Source: Bacillus sp. ISL-18
Lineage (GTDB): Bacteria; Bacillota; Bacilli; Bacillales; Cytobacillaceae
Assembly (NCBI RefSeq): GCF_018613415.1
Contig: NZ_JAGGQG010000030.1
Coordinates: forward strand, 1 to 64,000
Direction: 5' to 3'
Length of the DNA: 64,000 bases
Positions 35,733 through 44,836 of this stretch are shown in pieces. The stretch's first letter is position 1. Each line of letters opens with the position of its first letter. The notes beneath the pieces are model-generated. The model worked only from the letters and a program-made list of their open reading frames with translations, searched no databases and had not been told where the DNA came from. A program made the position numbers and the translations under genes.

Positions 35733-35988
35733 GAATATGTATCCCCTTTCAAAATCGACTATGTATTCTCCTTTTACTAAATTTCTTACTTCCTATTATA
35801 CTGGAAAAATAGAATATATTTAATTTCTTACTCCATATTTTTATCGTTTTATTTATTTTAATAGAGAAAACTTCGTTATGTCCATAAGTCCTACGCACAC
35901 ATGGGCCTTTACCTATCAGGAATAATGAGAAGTGTGAGGTATGATTTGGATCTGATATAATGATTGTTAAAATAATTTTTTTAAAAGA

Positions 35989-36426
35989 GTGATTCAGTTG
36001 GCAAGTGAACGATTATCTACTAACAAAACTTCCCGTACCTTGAGGAAAACCTATCTCATTTCTGCAGTGGCTGTGATTTTTTGGGGGCTTGCTTCTCGAA
36101 AATACGGTCAATATCTGCCTTTATTTCTAGCCGAGAATGCCGGCGATGCGCTGTGGGCCATGATGGTCTATTTTGGCTTTCGCTTCTTGCTGGCAAGAAA
36201 GAACGTGCAAAACAGCATCTTTTTCAGTTTGTTGTTTAGCTTTGTGATTGAATTCTCGCAACTTTATCAAGCAGATTGGATCAATCAAATCCGCAGTACA
36301 TGGCTCGGTGCCCTAGTGTTAGGCAAGGGTTTTTTAACTGCAGATCTTATTCGCTATACCGTTGGGATCCTCATAGCGGCTTTTTTGGATTTACTATTGA
36401 TCCGGCACTATCGTTCTTCCAAATAG
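35989..36426 (+). CDS. DUF2809 membrane protein
   Basis: 145 residues with four membrane spans and the DUF2809 pattern: GLASRKYGQYLPLFLAENAGDALWAMMVYFGFRFL and FSFVIEFSQLYQADWINQIRSTWLGALVLGKGF. Start uncertain: GTG at 35989, or TTG at 35998 with AAAGAG eight bases upstream. Function unknown. It converges with the nitroreductase gene across a shared terminator. Confidence 0.8.
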   Translation: MIQLASERLSTNKTSRTLRKTYLISAVAVIFWGLASRKYGQYLPLFLAENAGDALWAMMVYFGFRFLLARKNVQNSIFFSLLFSFVIEFSQLYQADWINQIRSTWLGALVLGKGFLTADLIRYTVGILIAAFLDLLLIRHYRSSK

Positions 36427-36497
36427 GTTACCTGCCTATTGAGGACAAGTTTGGCGAACTTTTTACATTTCTAAAACTGGGTTTACTCACAAAAAAG

Positions 36498-36521
36498 GCT
36501 CAGAGATCGAACACTCTGAGC
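36498..36521 (-). terminator. Terminator of the nitroreductase gene
   Basis: GCTCAGAG / CTCTGAGC with an 8-base loop and a T6 run on the minus-strand exit side; it also faces the DUF2809 gene. Confidence 0.8.
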
Positions 36522-36602
36522 GTGGGATGTTTCGTTTGATTCATTGAAATCCGCCAAAACGAATTGATAGAAACCCCCAATTTGATCGGTCAAACACTTT
36601 TT

Positions 36603-37355
36603 CTACTTGTATTGAAAACGTTGATTTTTAACCGTAGGACTGGAGTTTTTTCTGTATTGTTCAAATCCGTTATCATAAAACTGAGCTATTTTACTCGACC
36701 AGTCACTAGAATCTTGTCCATTTGTCCGTTCGTACAGATAGGATGAGATGGTCTGATCATATTGGTCAATGATTTCCCTTTGAATCTTAGTATCGTACTG
36801 TTCTTTTTGAAGGGTAGCCTTCAGTGGCAGCCTTGGTTTTTGACCAGGTACGTTTCGTGGATGTCCAACCACCAGACCTGAAATCGGAAAAACATATTCC
36901 GGAAGATTCAAAAGATCCACAAAGACTTGAGGATTTCTCCTTAATCCTCCGATTGGAACAATTCCAAGTCCCATCGATTCCGCTGCGATTACCGTGCTTC
37001 CAAGTGCAATCCCGACATCTGTGGATCCAACCAAAATTGCTTCTAAGTCCTCGACGATTTTAAAATCAGTCCCATTTTTTTCCGCTGCCAGCTTCGCCCG
37101 ATAAAAATCCATGCAAAACACGAGAAACACGGGAGCTTCCTCGATCCATCGCTGGTTGCCAGCCGCTTTCGCCAATCCTGCTTTTCTATCAGGCTCCCTT
37201 ACTTCAATCACAGTTACTTGCTGACCATTAATCCAATTGGGCGCAGCCAAAGCCGCCTCAATAATCGTTTCAATCTGGGCTTCACTTACCTCTTTTTCAG
37301 TGTCGAACTCCCTGACGGAACGATGGTTTTTTAATATTTGAATTGTTTCGTTCAT
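36603..37355 (-). CDS. NfrA-type NAD(P)H-dependent FMN oxidoreductase (nitroreductase family)
   Basis: 250 residues. NILKNHRSVREFD-like start (ILKNHRSVREFD) and AALAAPNWINGQQV bind FMN; GIALGSTVIAAESMGLGIVPIGGLRRNP and LVVGHPRNVPGQKPRLPL are typical of the NfrA/NfsA branch. These enzymes reduce nitro compounds, flavins or quinones using NADPH in the cytoplasm. AAGGAGTG precedes the ATG by six bases. It stands alone with its own terminator. Confidence 0.9.
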   Translation of the reverse strand: MNETIQILKNHRSVREFDTEKEVSEAQIETIIEAALAAPNWINGQQVTVIEVREPDRKAGLAKAAGNQRWIEEAPVFLVFCMDFYRAKLAAEKNGTDFKIVEDLEAILVGSTDVGIALGSTVIAAESMGLGIVPIGGLRRNPQVFVDLLNLPEYVFPISGLVVGHPRNVPGQKPRLPLKATLQKEQYDTKIQREIIDQYDQTISSYLYERTNGQDSSDWSSKIAQFYDNGFEQYRKNSSPTVKNQRFQYK

Positions 37356-37466
37356 ATAATCACTCCTTGTCTATACGATACTACACACACAACTTCAAAT
37401 TCAAACGTCCGAATTGAATATGTTCCTGTCACCAGTATCTCTATCATTAACATACAAATAAGCCGA

Positions 37467-37498
37467 ATATTAGAGTTTAGAAAAGATAACTCTAATAT
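37467..37498 (-). terminator. Hairpin after sugar operon B
   Basis: ATATTAGAGTT / AACTCTAATAT, 11-bp perfect stem with a 10-base loop, about 35 bases past the last gene of operon B. The T-run is weak, so termination may be partial. Confidence 0.5.
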
Positions 37499-37532
37499 CC
37501 AGCCTTTAAGCCATTCCAAATAATATTTACTA

Positions 37533-38426
37533 TTAATTACAGACCTTCTCCCAAATCGAATTCAACAGGTTTGAGTCTGCTTTCCCGTCATGAACGTAAA
37601 ACGTATAGTTTAATTCCAAAGTCTCTCCCTTTTGTAGCACATAGGGCTTTTCAAGGAGAAACGCGGCATGTAAAAACTGCAAATCTTTGTAGTCATAGGT
37701 CAGCATCGGGGATGGGTGCCTTAAATTGGAAAAGTGATCCATCAAACAGACTCCAGCCCATTTCTCTTCTACATATCCATCTAGTTTACCTGAATAGTCA
37801 CACCACTTAAACGGTTTAGCATAAGCCTCCTCTGCTGTATAGTTTCCAAGGTCGGTAGTGATCACCGGGCCGAGGAAATTACGGTCGAACCTGCAGGATA
37901 ATCCGGCATATCCTCCCCATGGGGTGTTTTCCGTATATTCTGTCCTGTCTAATGTAATGCTGCTATTTCCCGCTGTGGTAAATGATCCATTCCAATGAAT
38001 CAAATAACCTTCTGATTCCTGTTCGATACGGACCACTCTGCTTTCCTTTACGAGTGTTTCGCCTTCGAATGATAGGTAGGAGAGTGTTTGACGGAAGCCC
38101 GCATCATTTTCCAGCGGTTGGAAGGAATCCGTTACGGCGACATTTTTCTTCCCGTGGTACATAGATTCCCAAAAATTTAGACCATTGATATATTTCCAGG
38201 AAAAAAATATTCCCGTATGCCACGGATGATCCCAAGGATGATAGAGGGTAATACTCTGACCTCCGGCTGTTTTGACTAAGCGGAAGGATGGGTTCGGGTC
38301 TTCAGGCACACGATAGACGTACTCGAGTACCTTTAACCCGTTTAAGCTAAGTTCCCAGAGTCCCTCTTCTTCACTAAAATTGGTCTGAAGCCCCAAAGCC
38401 TTCTCCGCCCCTTTAGCTTCCAACAT
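37533..38426 (-). CDS. PmoA/DUF6807 family protein
   Basis: 297 residues from the ATG at 38426 with GGAGG eight bases upstream; it overlaps the preceding oxidoreductase by 14 bases. Family features are YHPWDHPWHTGIFFSWKYINGLNFWE (His-rich), TPWGGYAGLSCRFDR and the C-terminal LNYTFYVHDG. The name PmoA is historical; these are beta-rich proteins found in bacterial glycan-use operons with Gfo/Idh/MocA oxidoreductases. The precise reaction is not established. Confidence 0.83.
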   Translation of the reverse strand: MLEAKGAEKALGLQTNFSEEEGLWELSLNGLKVLEYVYRVPEDPNPSFRLVKTAGGQSITLYHPWDHPWHTGIFFSWKYINGLNFWESMYHGKKNVAVTDSFQPLENDAGFRQTLSYLSFEGETLVKESRVVRIEQESEGYLIHWNGSFTTAGNSSITLDRTEYTENTPWGGYAGLSCRFDRNFLGPVITTDLGNYTAEEAYAKPFKWCDYSGKLDGYVEEKWAGVCLMDHFSNLRHPSPMLTYDYKDLQFLHAAFLLEKPYVLQKGETLELNYTFYVHDGKADSNLLNSIWEKVCN

Positions 38427-39459
38427 TGATCTTTCCTCCATTCCTTACTGGCAGTCCATCTCTTCTTGAAGCATACATACTAGTGACTAGTTCAATCGTC
38501 TTGATGGTTTCTCTGCCATCTGTTTCAGGACGTGTCCCGTTTTTCACACTATCAAGGAAATGTTTTAACTGATTCGTCTGAGGATGGCCATCCAGTTGAG
38601 GAGCCAAACTGTCAATCTCCACACGTTCATATCCCGCATCCGGGTCTAATGATCGTTTACTTGATCGAATCCACAATCCGTTTTCCCCTTGGTAGGGACC
38701 AAAGAACATCGTTCCCTCTTCTCCATATATATGGAGCATTCCGTTATCTGGCGGGAAAAATGGCGTATAACCGGTGAAAAGGTGTCCGATCGCTCCATTA
38801 TCAAATTTCAACTGTGACATGGCCCAGTTCTCAGCCTCATTTGTGGACCAATCATCTGTATATAAGGCATTGGTATAGACTTCCTCGATTTCCCCGACAA
38901 TAAAACGAAGGGCGTCGACATTATGTATCGCCAAGCTGACAATTGCACCTCCTCCTGCCAATTCACCGTTGTAAATCCAGCTTCCTTTTGGAAAAGATGG
39001 ACGGAAATTAAGCAGCCACTCGGTCCGAACTGCCCGAATTTGCCCCAGCTCTCCGCTCTCTACAATCCTTTTTGCTACAATACACCATGGCGTATACCGC
39101 CAATTCTGGGCAACCATAAGGGTACGGTTATGTTCCTCAGCCGCTTGAATCATCTGATTGCATTCCTCAACTGTACGGGCCATCGGCTTTTCAATCAGAA
39201 CATGCTTCCCTAACTGCAACGCACGGATGGCGAGCTCCGCATGCAATTGGTGGGGAACAGCGAGAACAACGGCCTCCACATCTGCTTCTGCAAAGAAAAG
39301 GTCAATATCGCTATAGGTATCACAGAGTCCTTCAAATTCTTTTATTTTTAAGGGATCTAGATCACATACTGCAGTTAATTCAGCTTCTTTCGCATATGCC
39401 TTAATGGCTCTGACATGCTGCTGTCCTGGCCAGCCTAGCCCTACAATTCCGAATTTCAT
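38413..39459 (-). CDS. Gfo/Idh/MocA-family oxidoreductase of operon B
   Basis: 348 residues. Rossmann start KFGIVGLGWPGQQHVRAI, then VEAVVLAVPHQLHAELAIRALQLGKHVLIEKPMARTVEEC with catalytic Glu-Lys-Pro. C-terminal domain has VSLAIHNVDALRFIVGE with the catalytic His-Asp pair. GAGGAGG lies seven bases before the ATG. Probably oxidises the sugar released or presented by the operon glycosidase. Confidence 0.9.
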   Translation of the reverse strand: MKFGIVGLGWPGQQHVRAIKAYAKEAELTAVCDLDPLKIKEFEGLCDTYSDIDLFFAEADVEAVVLAVPHQLHAELAIRALQLGKHVLIEKPMARTVEECNQMIQAAEEHNRTLMVAQNWRYTPWCIVAKRIVESGELGQIRAVRTEWLLNFRPSFPKGSWIYNGELAGGGAIVSLAIHNVDALRFIVGEIEEVYTNALYTDDWSTNEAENWAMSQLKFDNGAIGHLFTGYTPFFPPDNGMLHIYGEEGTMFFGPYQGENGLWIRSSKRSLDPDAGYERVEIDSLAPQLDGHPQTNQLKHFLDSVKNGTRPETDGRETIKTIELVTSMYASRRDGLPVRNGGKINVGS

Positions 39460-39486
39460 CCTGTTTCCTCCTCGAATAAATAGAAT

Positions 39487-41346
39487 TTACATTCCGCTTT
39501 TTATTTCTATTGATAACTCTCTTTCCGGGCCAGCCAAGTACCCTTCCTCAATGAGGGGAATGATCCCTAACAAAGCACCCCAGTGGTAGAACCTGTCACT
39601 GTTGTTTTTATCACAGCCTTCACCCGTATCGGCATTATAATTCTCATGTACATGACCGTGTTTCAGCCATTCTTTTAAAAGTAAATCCTTAGACTTTTCT
39701 GCTAAGATTTTTTGAGCTTCCGGCAGTTGATAATTTCTGAGACCAAGATAGACTAAGAAGTTCATAGGAGCCCAAATACGGCCTCTCCAATAGTCCTGGT
39801 CAGGGTAGGAGGGATCATTTCTGGAAATAGATGGGATGATCCATTCTCCAAAAAATTCTTCAGGATTAAAAAAGTGTTCATTTATCATTCGTTCTGCTTG
39901 TTCCTGCGTTGGTACTTTACCCAATAATGGATAAAAATTAGTCGGTGACAATCGTTTACTAAACTCCTGTTGATCACCCACTAGGCGGTTGAAATAGATC
40001 CCTTCCTTCTCCCCCCACAGCTCTTGCATGTTAGTTGAAATCAATTCAGCCCGCTCAAGTAATTCACTCACTCGTTTATCATCCTTTAACACGTTTGCAA
40101 TATCCGCGAGCGCATAGCAATCCATCATATACAATCCATTTAAACCCGCATCATGTAATTGCATCAAATGATTTTCAGCATTAAAAGGGATCCCATCATA
40201 CATAGGCGAGTTATCCAATCCGGATTCCAAGGCTCCCCCAAAGATTTCATTTACTCCGGTTATTTCCCAATAATTATCCATTACTGGCTCATAAGGGGTA
40301 GAACCCCAGGATAGTAGATTTCCATTTTTCCTATTTGTAAACCACCAGCTATTCCACTCATAAAGGTCATCAAACACCTCCTCAAGCAGCCACTTCTCTT
40401 CAAACTTTCGATACATTTCCTTTACCACTAAAGAGCCAACGGGCGGCTGAGATCGATCGTGTGACTTAAACCCATTCCCCCAGGAACAATTCGGAACAAA
40501 CCCACGGTCCACTTTTTCCCTAGTTATCTCAATCGCATTGGCGTAAGCTAAATCTTTATTTTCCAAAGATGCCATATAGGCAGCAAAATAGTTATCCCAA
40601 CAGAACAATGCATATCCTCCATGGGTACAGTTCCAAATTCGGCTGACAGGGGAAACAACTCTATCATTCATCGGATCATAAATGGTGTCCCACGCCAAAC
40701 AGGTTTCCACCGCTTCGTAAACATCCGCTAATTCCCCGTATTTTTGAATCCTTTTTCGTTCCTTTTTTCTACTATTTTCAATTCTAGTCTTTATTTCTTC
40801 CACACTTCTTTTTCTGCCAGTTGAGATACCCACCTGCTGGTCAAGACGAATCGCTAAAAAAGGTGACTGTGTGTGGACATTCAGTTCTTCTATTACCGCA
40901 TTTGTGACATATACTTCGATTTTTTGTTCAGGAAGAACGGCAGCAAGAAACTCCCTATTTCGGAGCACATAGCCTTCTCTGTTCCAGAGTATCGCTGATT
41001 CAACAATAAGGGTTGCCGGAAAGCGCTGATCTTCCAGTGGTGTGACTAAGATAAGAAGGTCGTCAAGGTCCTTTGCACTTTGGATGAATAGCTTGATTCC
41101 TTTCCATTCCAAATGCAATTCCGTGTAACTCCCATCAAAAGATCTTAATCCCGGATGAACCTGTTCACTTTCACTGTCTATCCTTCCTACTAACGCTTCT
41201 TTTAGATAATCACCATTCTTATATTCCTTTATTCCTAGATTAATAGAAAAACCGCTTGGTAATTGCACATGGGAAAGTACACTCCTTGTATTCCATGTAT
41301 TCCAGCCACTTGCGAGCCGGTTTTTCAATTTCTCATACTCTGACAT
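39487..41346 (-). CDS. GH63/MGH1-like intracellular glycosidase
   Basis: 619 residues, (alpha/alpha)6-barrel glycoside hydrolase resembling YgjK/mannosylglycerate hydrolase (MGH1) and GH63. Typical segments: FCWDNYFAAYMASLENKDLAYANA, SWGNGFKSHDRSQPPVGS, ESGLDNSPMYDGIPF (candidate acid Asp), DYWRGRIWAPMNFLVYLGL and HENYNADTGEGC (candidate base Glu). There is no signal peptide, so it cleaves an imported glycoside inside the cell. GGAGG precedes the ATG. The true substrate is unknown. Confidence 0.85.
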   Translation of the reverse strand: MSEYEKLKNRLASGWNTWNTRSVLSHVQLPSGFSINLGIKEYKNGDYLKEALVGRIDSESEQVHPGLRSFDGSYTELHLEWKGIKLFIQSAKDLDDLLILVTPLEDQRFPATLIVESAILWNREGYVLRNREFLAAVLPEQKIEVYVTNAVIEELNVHTQSPFLAIRLDQQVGISTGRKRSVEEIKTRIENSRKKERKRIQKYGELADVYEAVETCLAWDTIYDPMNDRVVSPVSRIWNCTHGGYALFCWDNYFAAYMASLENKDLAYANAIEITREKVDRGFVPNCSWGNGFKSHDRSQPPVGSLVVKEMYRKFEEKWLLEEVFDDLYEWNSWWFTNRKNGNLLSWGSTPYEPVMDNYWEITGVNEIFGGALESGLDNSPMYDGIPFNAENHLMQLHDAGLNGLYMMDCYALADIANVLKDDKRVSELLERAELISTNMQELWGEKEGIYFNRLVGDQQEFSKRLSPTNFYPLLGKVPTQEQAERMINEHFFNPEEFFGEWIIPSISRNDPSYPDQDYWRGRIWAPMNFLVYLGLRNYQLPEAQKILAEKSKDLLLKEWLKHGHVHENYNADTGEGCDKNNSDRFYHWGALLGIIPLIEEGYLAGPERELSIEIKSGM

Positions 41347-41361
41347 GAAAGAACCTCCATC

Positions 41362-42267
41362 TTATCCTTTTATCCCGCCATTGATATTGGCGCCCGACAT
41401 AATATGCTTTTGTGCAAAGAAGAACAAAATAACTAAAGGAGCAAACATGACGGTGGCAGCAGCCATTAAATAATTCCACTGAGACGAGTATTGCCCTTTA
41501 AAACCTTGCAAGCCTAAGGCTAACGTCCACTTTGATTCATCACTTAAATAAAGCAAGGGACCCATAAAGTCATTCCAAACATGCATAAATGTAAATACCG
41601 CAATCGTGACCAAAGCCGGTTTGGATAATGGAACGATAATTTTTAACCAGATCTGAAAGTAATTCGCTCCCTCAACTCTCGCAGCTTCGTCATATTCAAA
41701 CGGAATCGAAGCGTAAAATTGTCTTAATAAAAAGATGAAAAAGGCATTGCCAAAGAAGGCCGGAAGAACCAAAGGAATATACGTATTATAAGCTCCAACT
41801 GCTTTCCAGCCGATAAATTGAGGAATCAGCATGACTGCACCAGGAAGCATCAAGGTCATTAAAACAAAACCAAACCAAAAATTCCTTGTTTTAAACTGAA
41901 TTCTAGAGAATCCAAACGCAATAAAACTGTTACTTATAACCGCCCCAACGACATTTAAAACAACCAAAATGATCGTGTTTAAGAAATACAATCCAAATGG
42001 TGCTGCTGTGAGGGCTTCTTTAAAGTTGGACCATAGGAGCTCGGATGGCAGCCATTTAACGGGCATCGTAAAAAGTTCCACCTGATTCATCAATGCGCTT
42101 CTGACTAACCAAAAGAAAGGAAAAATCATAGCAATAGAAAGGATGATTAAGACCAAGTAAAGAAAAACTTTGAAGGTCAACTCCTTTACTGACCTTTTTT
42201 CCATTTTGAGCGGCAGCTTTTTTGTTTTCAGTTTAGTTGGAGTACTGGTCGTTAATGTGCTTCTCAT
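41362..42267 (-). CDS. Carbohydrate ABC transporter permease, MalG type (operon B)
   Basis: 301 residues, six membrane spans after a basic 30-residue N-terminus. EAA motif YDEAARVEGANYFQIWLKIIVPLSKP near residues 192-217. The start overlaps the previous gene stop (TAATG) behind a GGGGGGG stretch, indicating coupling. It pairs with the permease at 42267 and the lipoprotein at 43224. Confidence 0.92.
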   Translation of the reverse strand: MRSTLTTSTPTKLKTKKLPLKMEKRSVKELTFKVFLYLVLIILSIAMIFPFFWLVRSALMNQVELFTMPVKWLPSELLWSNFKEALTAAPFGLYFLNTIILVVLNVVGAVISNSFIAFGFSRIQFKTRNFWFGFVLMTLMLPGAVMLIPQFIGWKAVGAYNTYIPLVLPAFFGNAFFIFLLRQFYASIPFEYDEAARVEGANYFQIWLKIIVPLSKPALVTIAVFTFMHVWNDFMGPLLYLSDESKWTLALGLQGFKGQYSSQWNYLMAAATVMFAPLVILFFFAQKHIMSGANINGGIKG

Positions 42268-43157
42268 TATTTCCCCCCCGCTTCATAATGTACAAAGCTT
42301 CTTGAAAACTTAAAAATAGTAATGGACAAACCCGCGAGGATGATAAACAAAATCCAAGCTAGTGCACTGGCGTACCCCATATTTCCTTCGGTAAAAGCTT
42401 CTCGATAGATCATAAATAAATAGAAATACGTTTGTTTATCCGGCCCGCCATTTGTCATGACATACGCTTCATTAAAGGTTTGCATCACACCGATTAATCC
42501 CATTAAACTATTAAAAAAGATGATCGGGCTCAACATCGGAACCGTCACATGCCAGAATTTACGAATTCTTCCTCCCCCGTCCATTTCGACCGCCTCATAA
42601 AGGTGATTAGGAACTCCCTGTAACGCTGCAAGGTAGATTACCATGGCTCCCCCACACATCCACATGGACATGAAAACCAAGGAAGGTAAAACAAGAGATT
42701 TACTGACAAGCCAATCTTGTGGGGGAATATGAAATACCCCTAACAGCTGATTTAGCAGACCAAAATCGGGATTATAAATAAACATCCATAGAATGGCTAC
42801 CGCGATAAAAGGAAAAATCGATGGGATATAAAACACTGTTCGAAAGAATGATAGCCCTTTAATTTTACTGTTCAATAAATTGGCTAATAGAAAGGCAAAA
42901 ATTTGTACACATGGAACTTGGAGGATCGCATAAAAAAATGTTACTTTGATCGAATTCCAAAAGTTGATATCCTCAGTCAGGATATTGCTATAATTTTGAA
43001 AGCTAATCCAATGAAAAGATGAAACCATATCCCAATCCGTAAAACTTACGATTAAACTAAAGATCATGGGTGCAACAATAAAGACGGACAGTCCGATAAT
43101 AGCTGGCAATATAAAAAGATAGCCCCAAGCCATGTTTTGCTTTTGAATCCTGGTCAC
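42267..43157 (-). CDS. Carbohydrate ABC transporter permease, MalF type (operon B)
   Basis: 296 residues, six membrane spans, EAA motif LYEAVEMDGGGRIRKFWHVTVPMLSP. GTG start with AAGGAGG eight bases upstream, 66 bases after the binding-protein gene with a hairpin in between. Like operon A, no ATPase gene accompanies it. Confidence 0.92.
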   Translation of the reverse strand: MTRIQKQNMAWGYLFILPAIIGLSVFIVAPMIFSLIVSFTDWDMVSSFHWISFQNYSNILTEDINFWNSIKVTFFYAILQVPCVQIFAFLLANLLNSKIKGLSFFRTVFYIPSIFPFIAVAILWMFIYNPDFGLLNQLLGVFHIPPQDWLVSKSLVLPSLVFMSMWMCGGAMVIYLAALQGVPNHLYEAVEMDGGGRIRKFWHVTVPMLSPIIFFNSLMGLIGVMQTFNEAYVMTNGGPDKQTYFYLFMIYREAFTEGNMGYASALAWILFIILAGLSITIFKFSRSFVHYEAGGK

Positions 43158-43182
43158 AAACGTTTCCTCCTTATCTAAAGCA

Positions 43183-43214
43183 GGTAAGGAAGGATGTCAC
43201 CACACTTCCTTACC
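43183..43214 (-). other. Intercistronic hairpin between binding-protein and permease genes (operon B)
   Basis: GGTAAGGAAG / CTTCCTTACC, 10-bp perfect stem with a 12-base loop, nine bases past the binding-protein stop and without a T-run. It matches the position of the hairpin in operon A. Confidence 0.65.
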
Positions 43215-43223
43215 CTTACGATG

Positions 43224-44579
43224 CTATTTAAAATCGTAGGCGCCGTTTAGTAATTCACTTACCTTATCACTCTTAAAATCTTTCATCGCATCTTCAGCAG
43301 TGACTTTACCGTCGCCGCCATAGATTTTTTCGGTAACATCATCAAAATACTTGGCCATATCTCCATAGTTTTTAATCGTTAGGGAGTTTGGTAAACTTGA
43401 AATATTATTCAACACTGATGGTAGGACAACCTGGTTATAATTGCCGGAATGCCTTTTGTTATCAGTCCAGATTTTCAATTTATCCTGTTCGGAATACCAT
43501 GATTTCATTGGAGGAATCCAAACGGAATCCGCATACATGGAATTCATGGAGTTCGGATTGGCTAAATAACGTAAGAATTCCCATGCGGCTTCTTTATGTT
43601 TACTCTTACTAAATAGGGAGGTCGAAGCACCGAAAATAATATTGGCCGGCTTCTTAAAAATCGGAACAGCTGCATAACCTGGTTGGTAACCGTTTTCACC
43701 AAAGGTTGCATTATCCCAGTTCCCGTTCATATACATAGCCAGCTGCTTGTTTTGTACCATCACTGTCGCACTAGGTAAGGTAGAAGCCTTTTGTGGAGAA
43801 GGGGCTACATGGTATTTATAACTTAAATCAGCCACTTTCTGAAAAACTTCAAGGGATTCTGGCTTATTAAATAAAATGTCCTTACCATCTCTGGATAAGT
43901 AACCGCCGCCATTACTTAACAACAGTGGTTCAAGGGTAATCCAATTGGTACCAATCATGGTGCCATATGTTTTAATTTGATCCGGATTAAAATCAGAATC
44001 TGAAGGATGATTCCCCTTCACATCTACGGTTAACTTCTTTGCAGCATCTACAAATTGATCCCATGTCCAAGGGTGATTTGGATCTGCTGATGGCGGGGTA
44101 ATTCCCGCTTCTTTGAAAAGTTCTTTATTGTAATAAAGAAGAATAATTTCTTGACCCAAAGCGATTCCGTATGTTTTACCTAAATTTCTATATAAGCCAA
44201 TATAGTCATCTGGTTTGATACTAGAATCTTTCGCAAAATACGGTTCAAGATCTTCCAAAATCCCTTTTTCTCCCCATTCAATCGCATTGGTTTCATGTAC
44301 ATAACCTGCATCTGGCGGATTCCCTGCGGCGATTAACGCGTTAAGTTTTGTATCGTATTCATCGTTTGTTACTGTTTGGAGCTTTACCTGTATGTCAGGA
44401 TGAGTTTCATTAAACTTTTTTACCGCACGCTCTAAGGAAGCTTTTTCACCCCCTCCAGCCCAGGACATGAACGTGATCATTTCTTTTTTAGAATTGGTTG
44501 AACTAGATGAAGAGCACCCTGCTAGAACTAGAGCTAAAGTGAGTACCAGAGATATCGATTTCCATAACCTCTTGAACAA
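43224..44579 (-). CDS. Sugar ABC transporter substrate-binding lipoprotein (operon B)
   Basis: 451 residues. TTG start with AGGAGG seven bases upstream. Signal peptide ends in VLAGC with lipobox Cys22 and a Ser-rich tether. Family 1 binding-protein features include KFNETHPDIQVKLQT, NPPDAGYVHETNAIEWGEKG, YYNKELFKEAGITPP and SKHKEAAWEFLRYL. It captures the operon B substrate, probably an oligosaccharide or glycoside given the intracellular glycosidase. Confidence 0.92.
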   Translation of the reverse strand: MFKRLWKSISLVLTLALVLAGCSSSSSTNSKKEMITFMSWAGGGEKASLERAVKKFNETHPDIQVKLQTVTNDEYDTKLNALIAAGNPPDAGYVHETNAIEWGEKGILEDLEPYFAKDSSIKPDDYIGLYRNLGKTYGIALGQEIILLYYNKELFKEAGITPPSADPNHPWTWDQFVDAAKKLTVDVKGNHPSDSDFNPDQIKTYGTMIGTNWITLEPLLLSNGGGYLSRDGKDILFNKPESLEVFQKVADLSYKYHVAPSPQKASTLPSATVMVQNKQLAMYMNGNWDNATFGENGYQPGYAAVPIFKKPANIIFGASTSLFSKSKHKEAAWEFLRYLANPNSMNSMYADSVWIPPMKSWYSEQDKLKIWTDNKRHSGNYNQVVLPSVLNNISSLPNSLTIKNYGDMAKYFDDVTEKIYGGDGKVTAEDAMKDFKSDKVSELLNGAYDFK

Positions 44580-44651
44580 ATGAACCCCTCCTATAGTTGT
44601 TTATAAAGATTTGAAAAAATTTGATTCCCCCTTTTAGTTCAGTATGATTTA

Positions 44652-44689
44652 CACTCTTCGCAACTATTTACAGAATATTGCAAAGAGTG
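44652..44689. promoter_or_regulatory. 12-bp inverted repeat between the AraC gene and operon B
   Basis: CACTCTTCGCAA (44652-44663) and TTGCAAAGAGTG (44678-44689) are inverse with one mismatch, 14 bases apart. They lie about 75 bases upstream of operon B and about 150 upstream of the AraC gene, a plausible AraC-type binding site. A TATAAT at 44713-44718 may be the -10 of the AraC gene. Confidence 0.5.
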
Positions 44690-44836
44690 CAAATCCGTTG
44701 TATGGTATATACTATAATTGATTGAGAAAGTAGATAGAATGAACTTATCGCACATGTTTTTAACCATTTGTATTCTTAATCTACCAATTATTTTTCTAAT
44801 AATTTATGGACTATATGTGTTGGAGGAAAAATAGAA

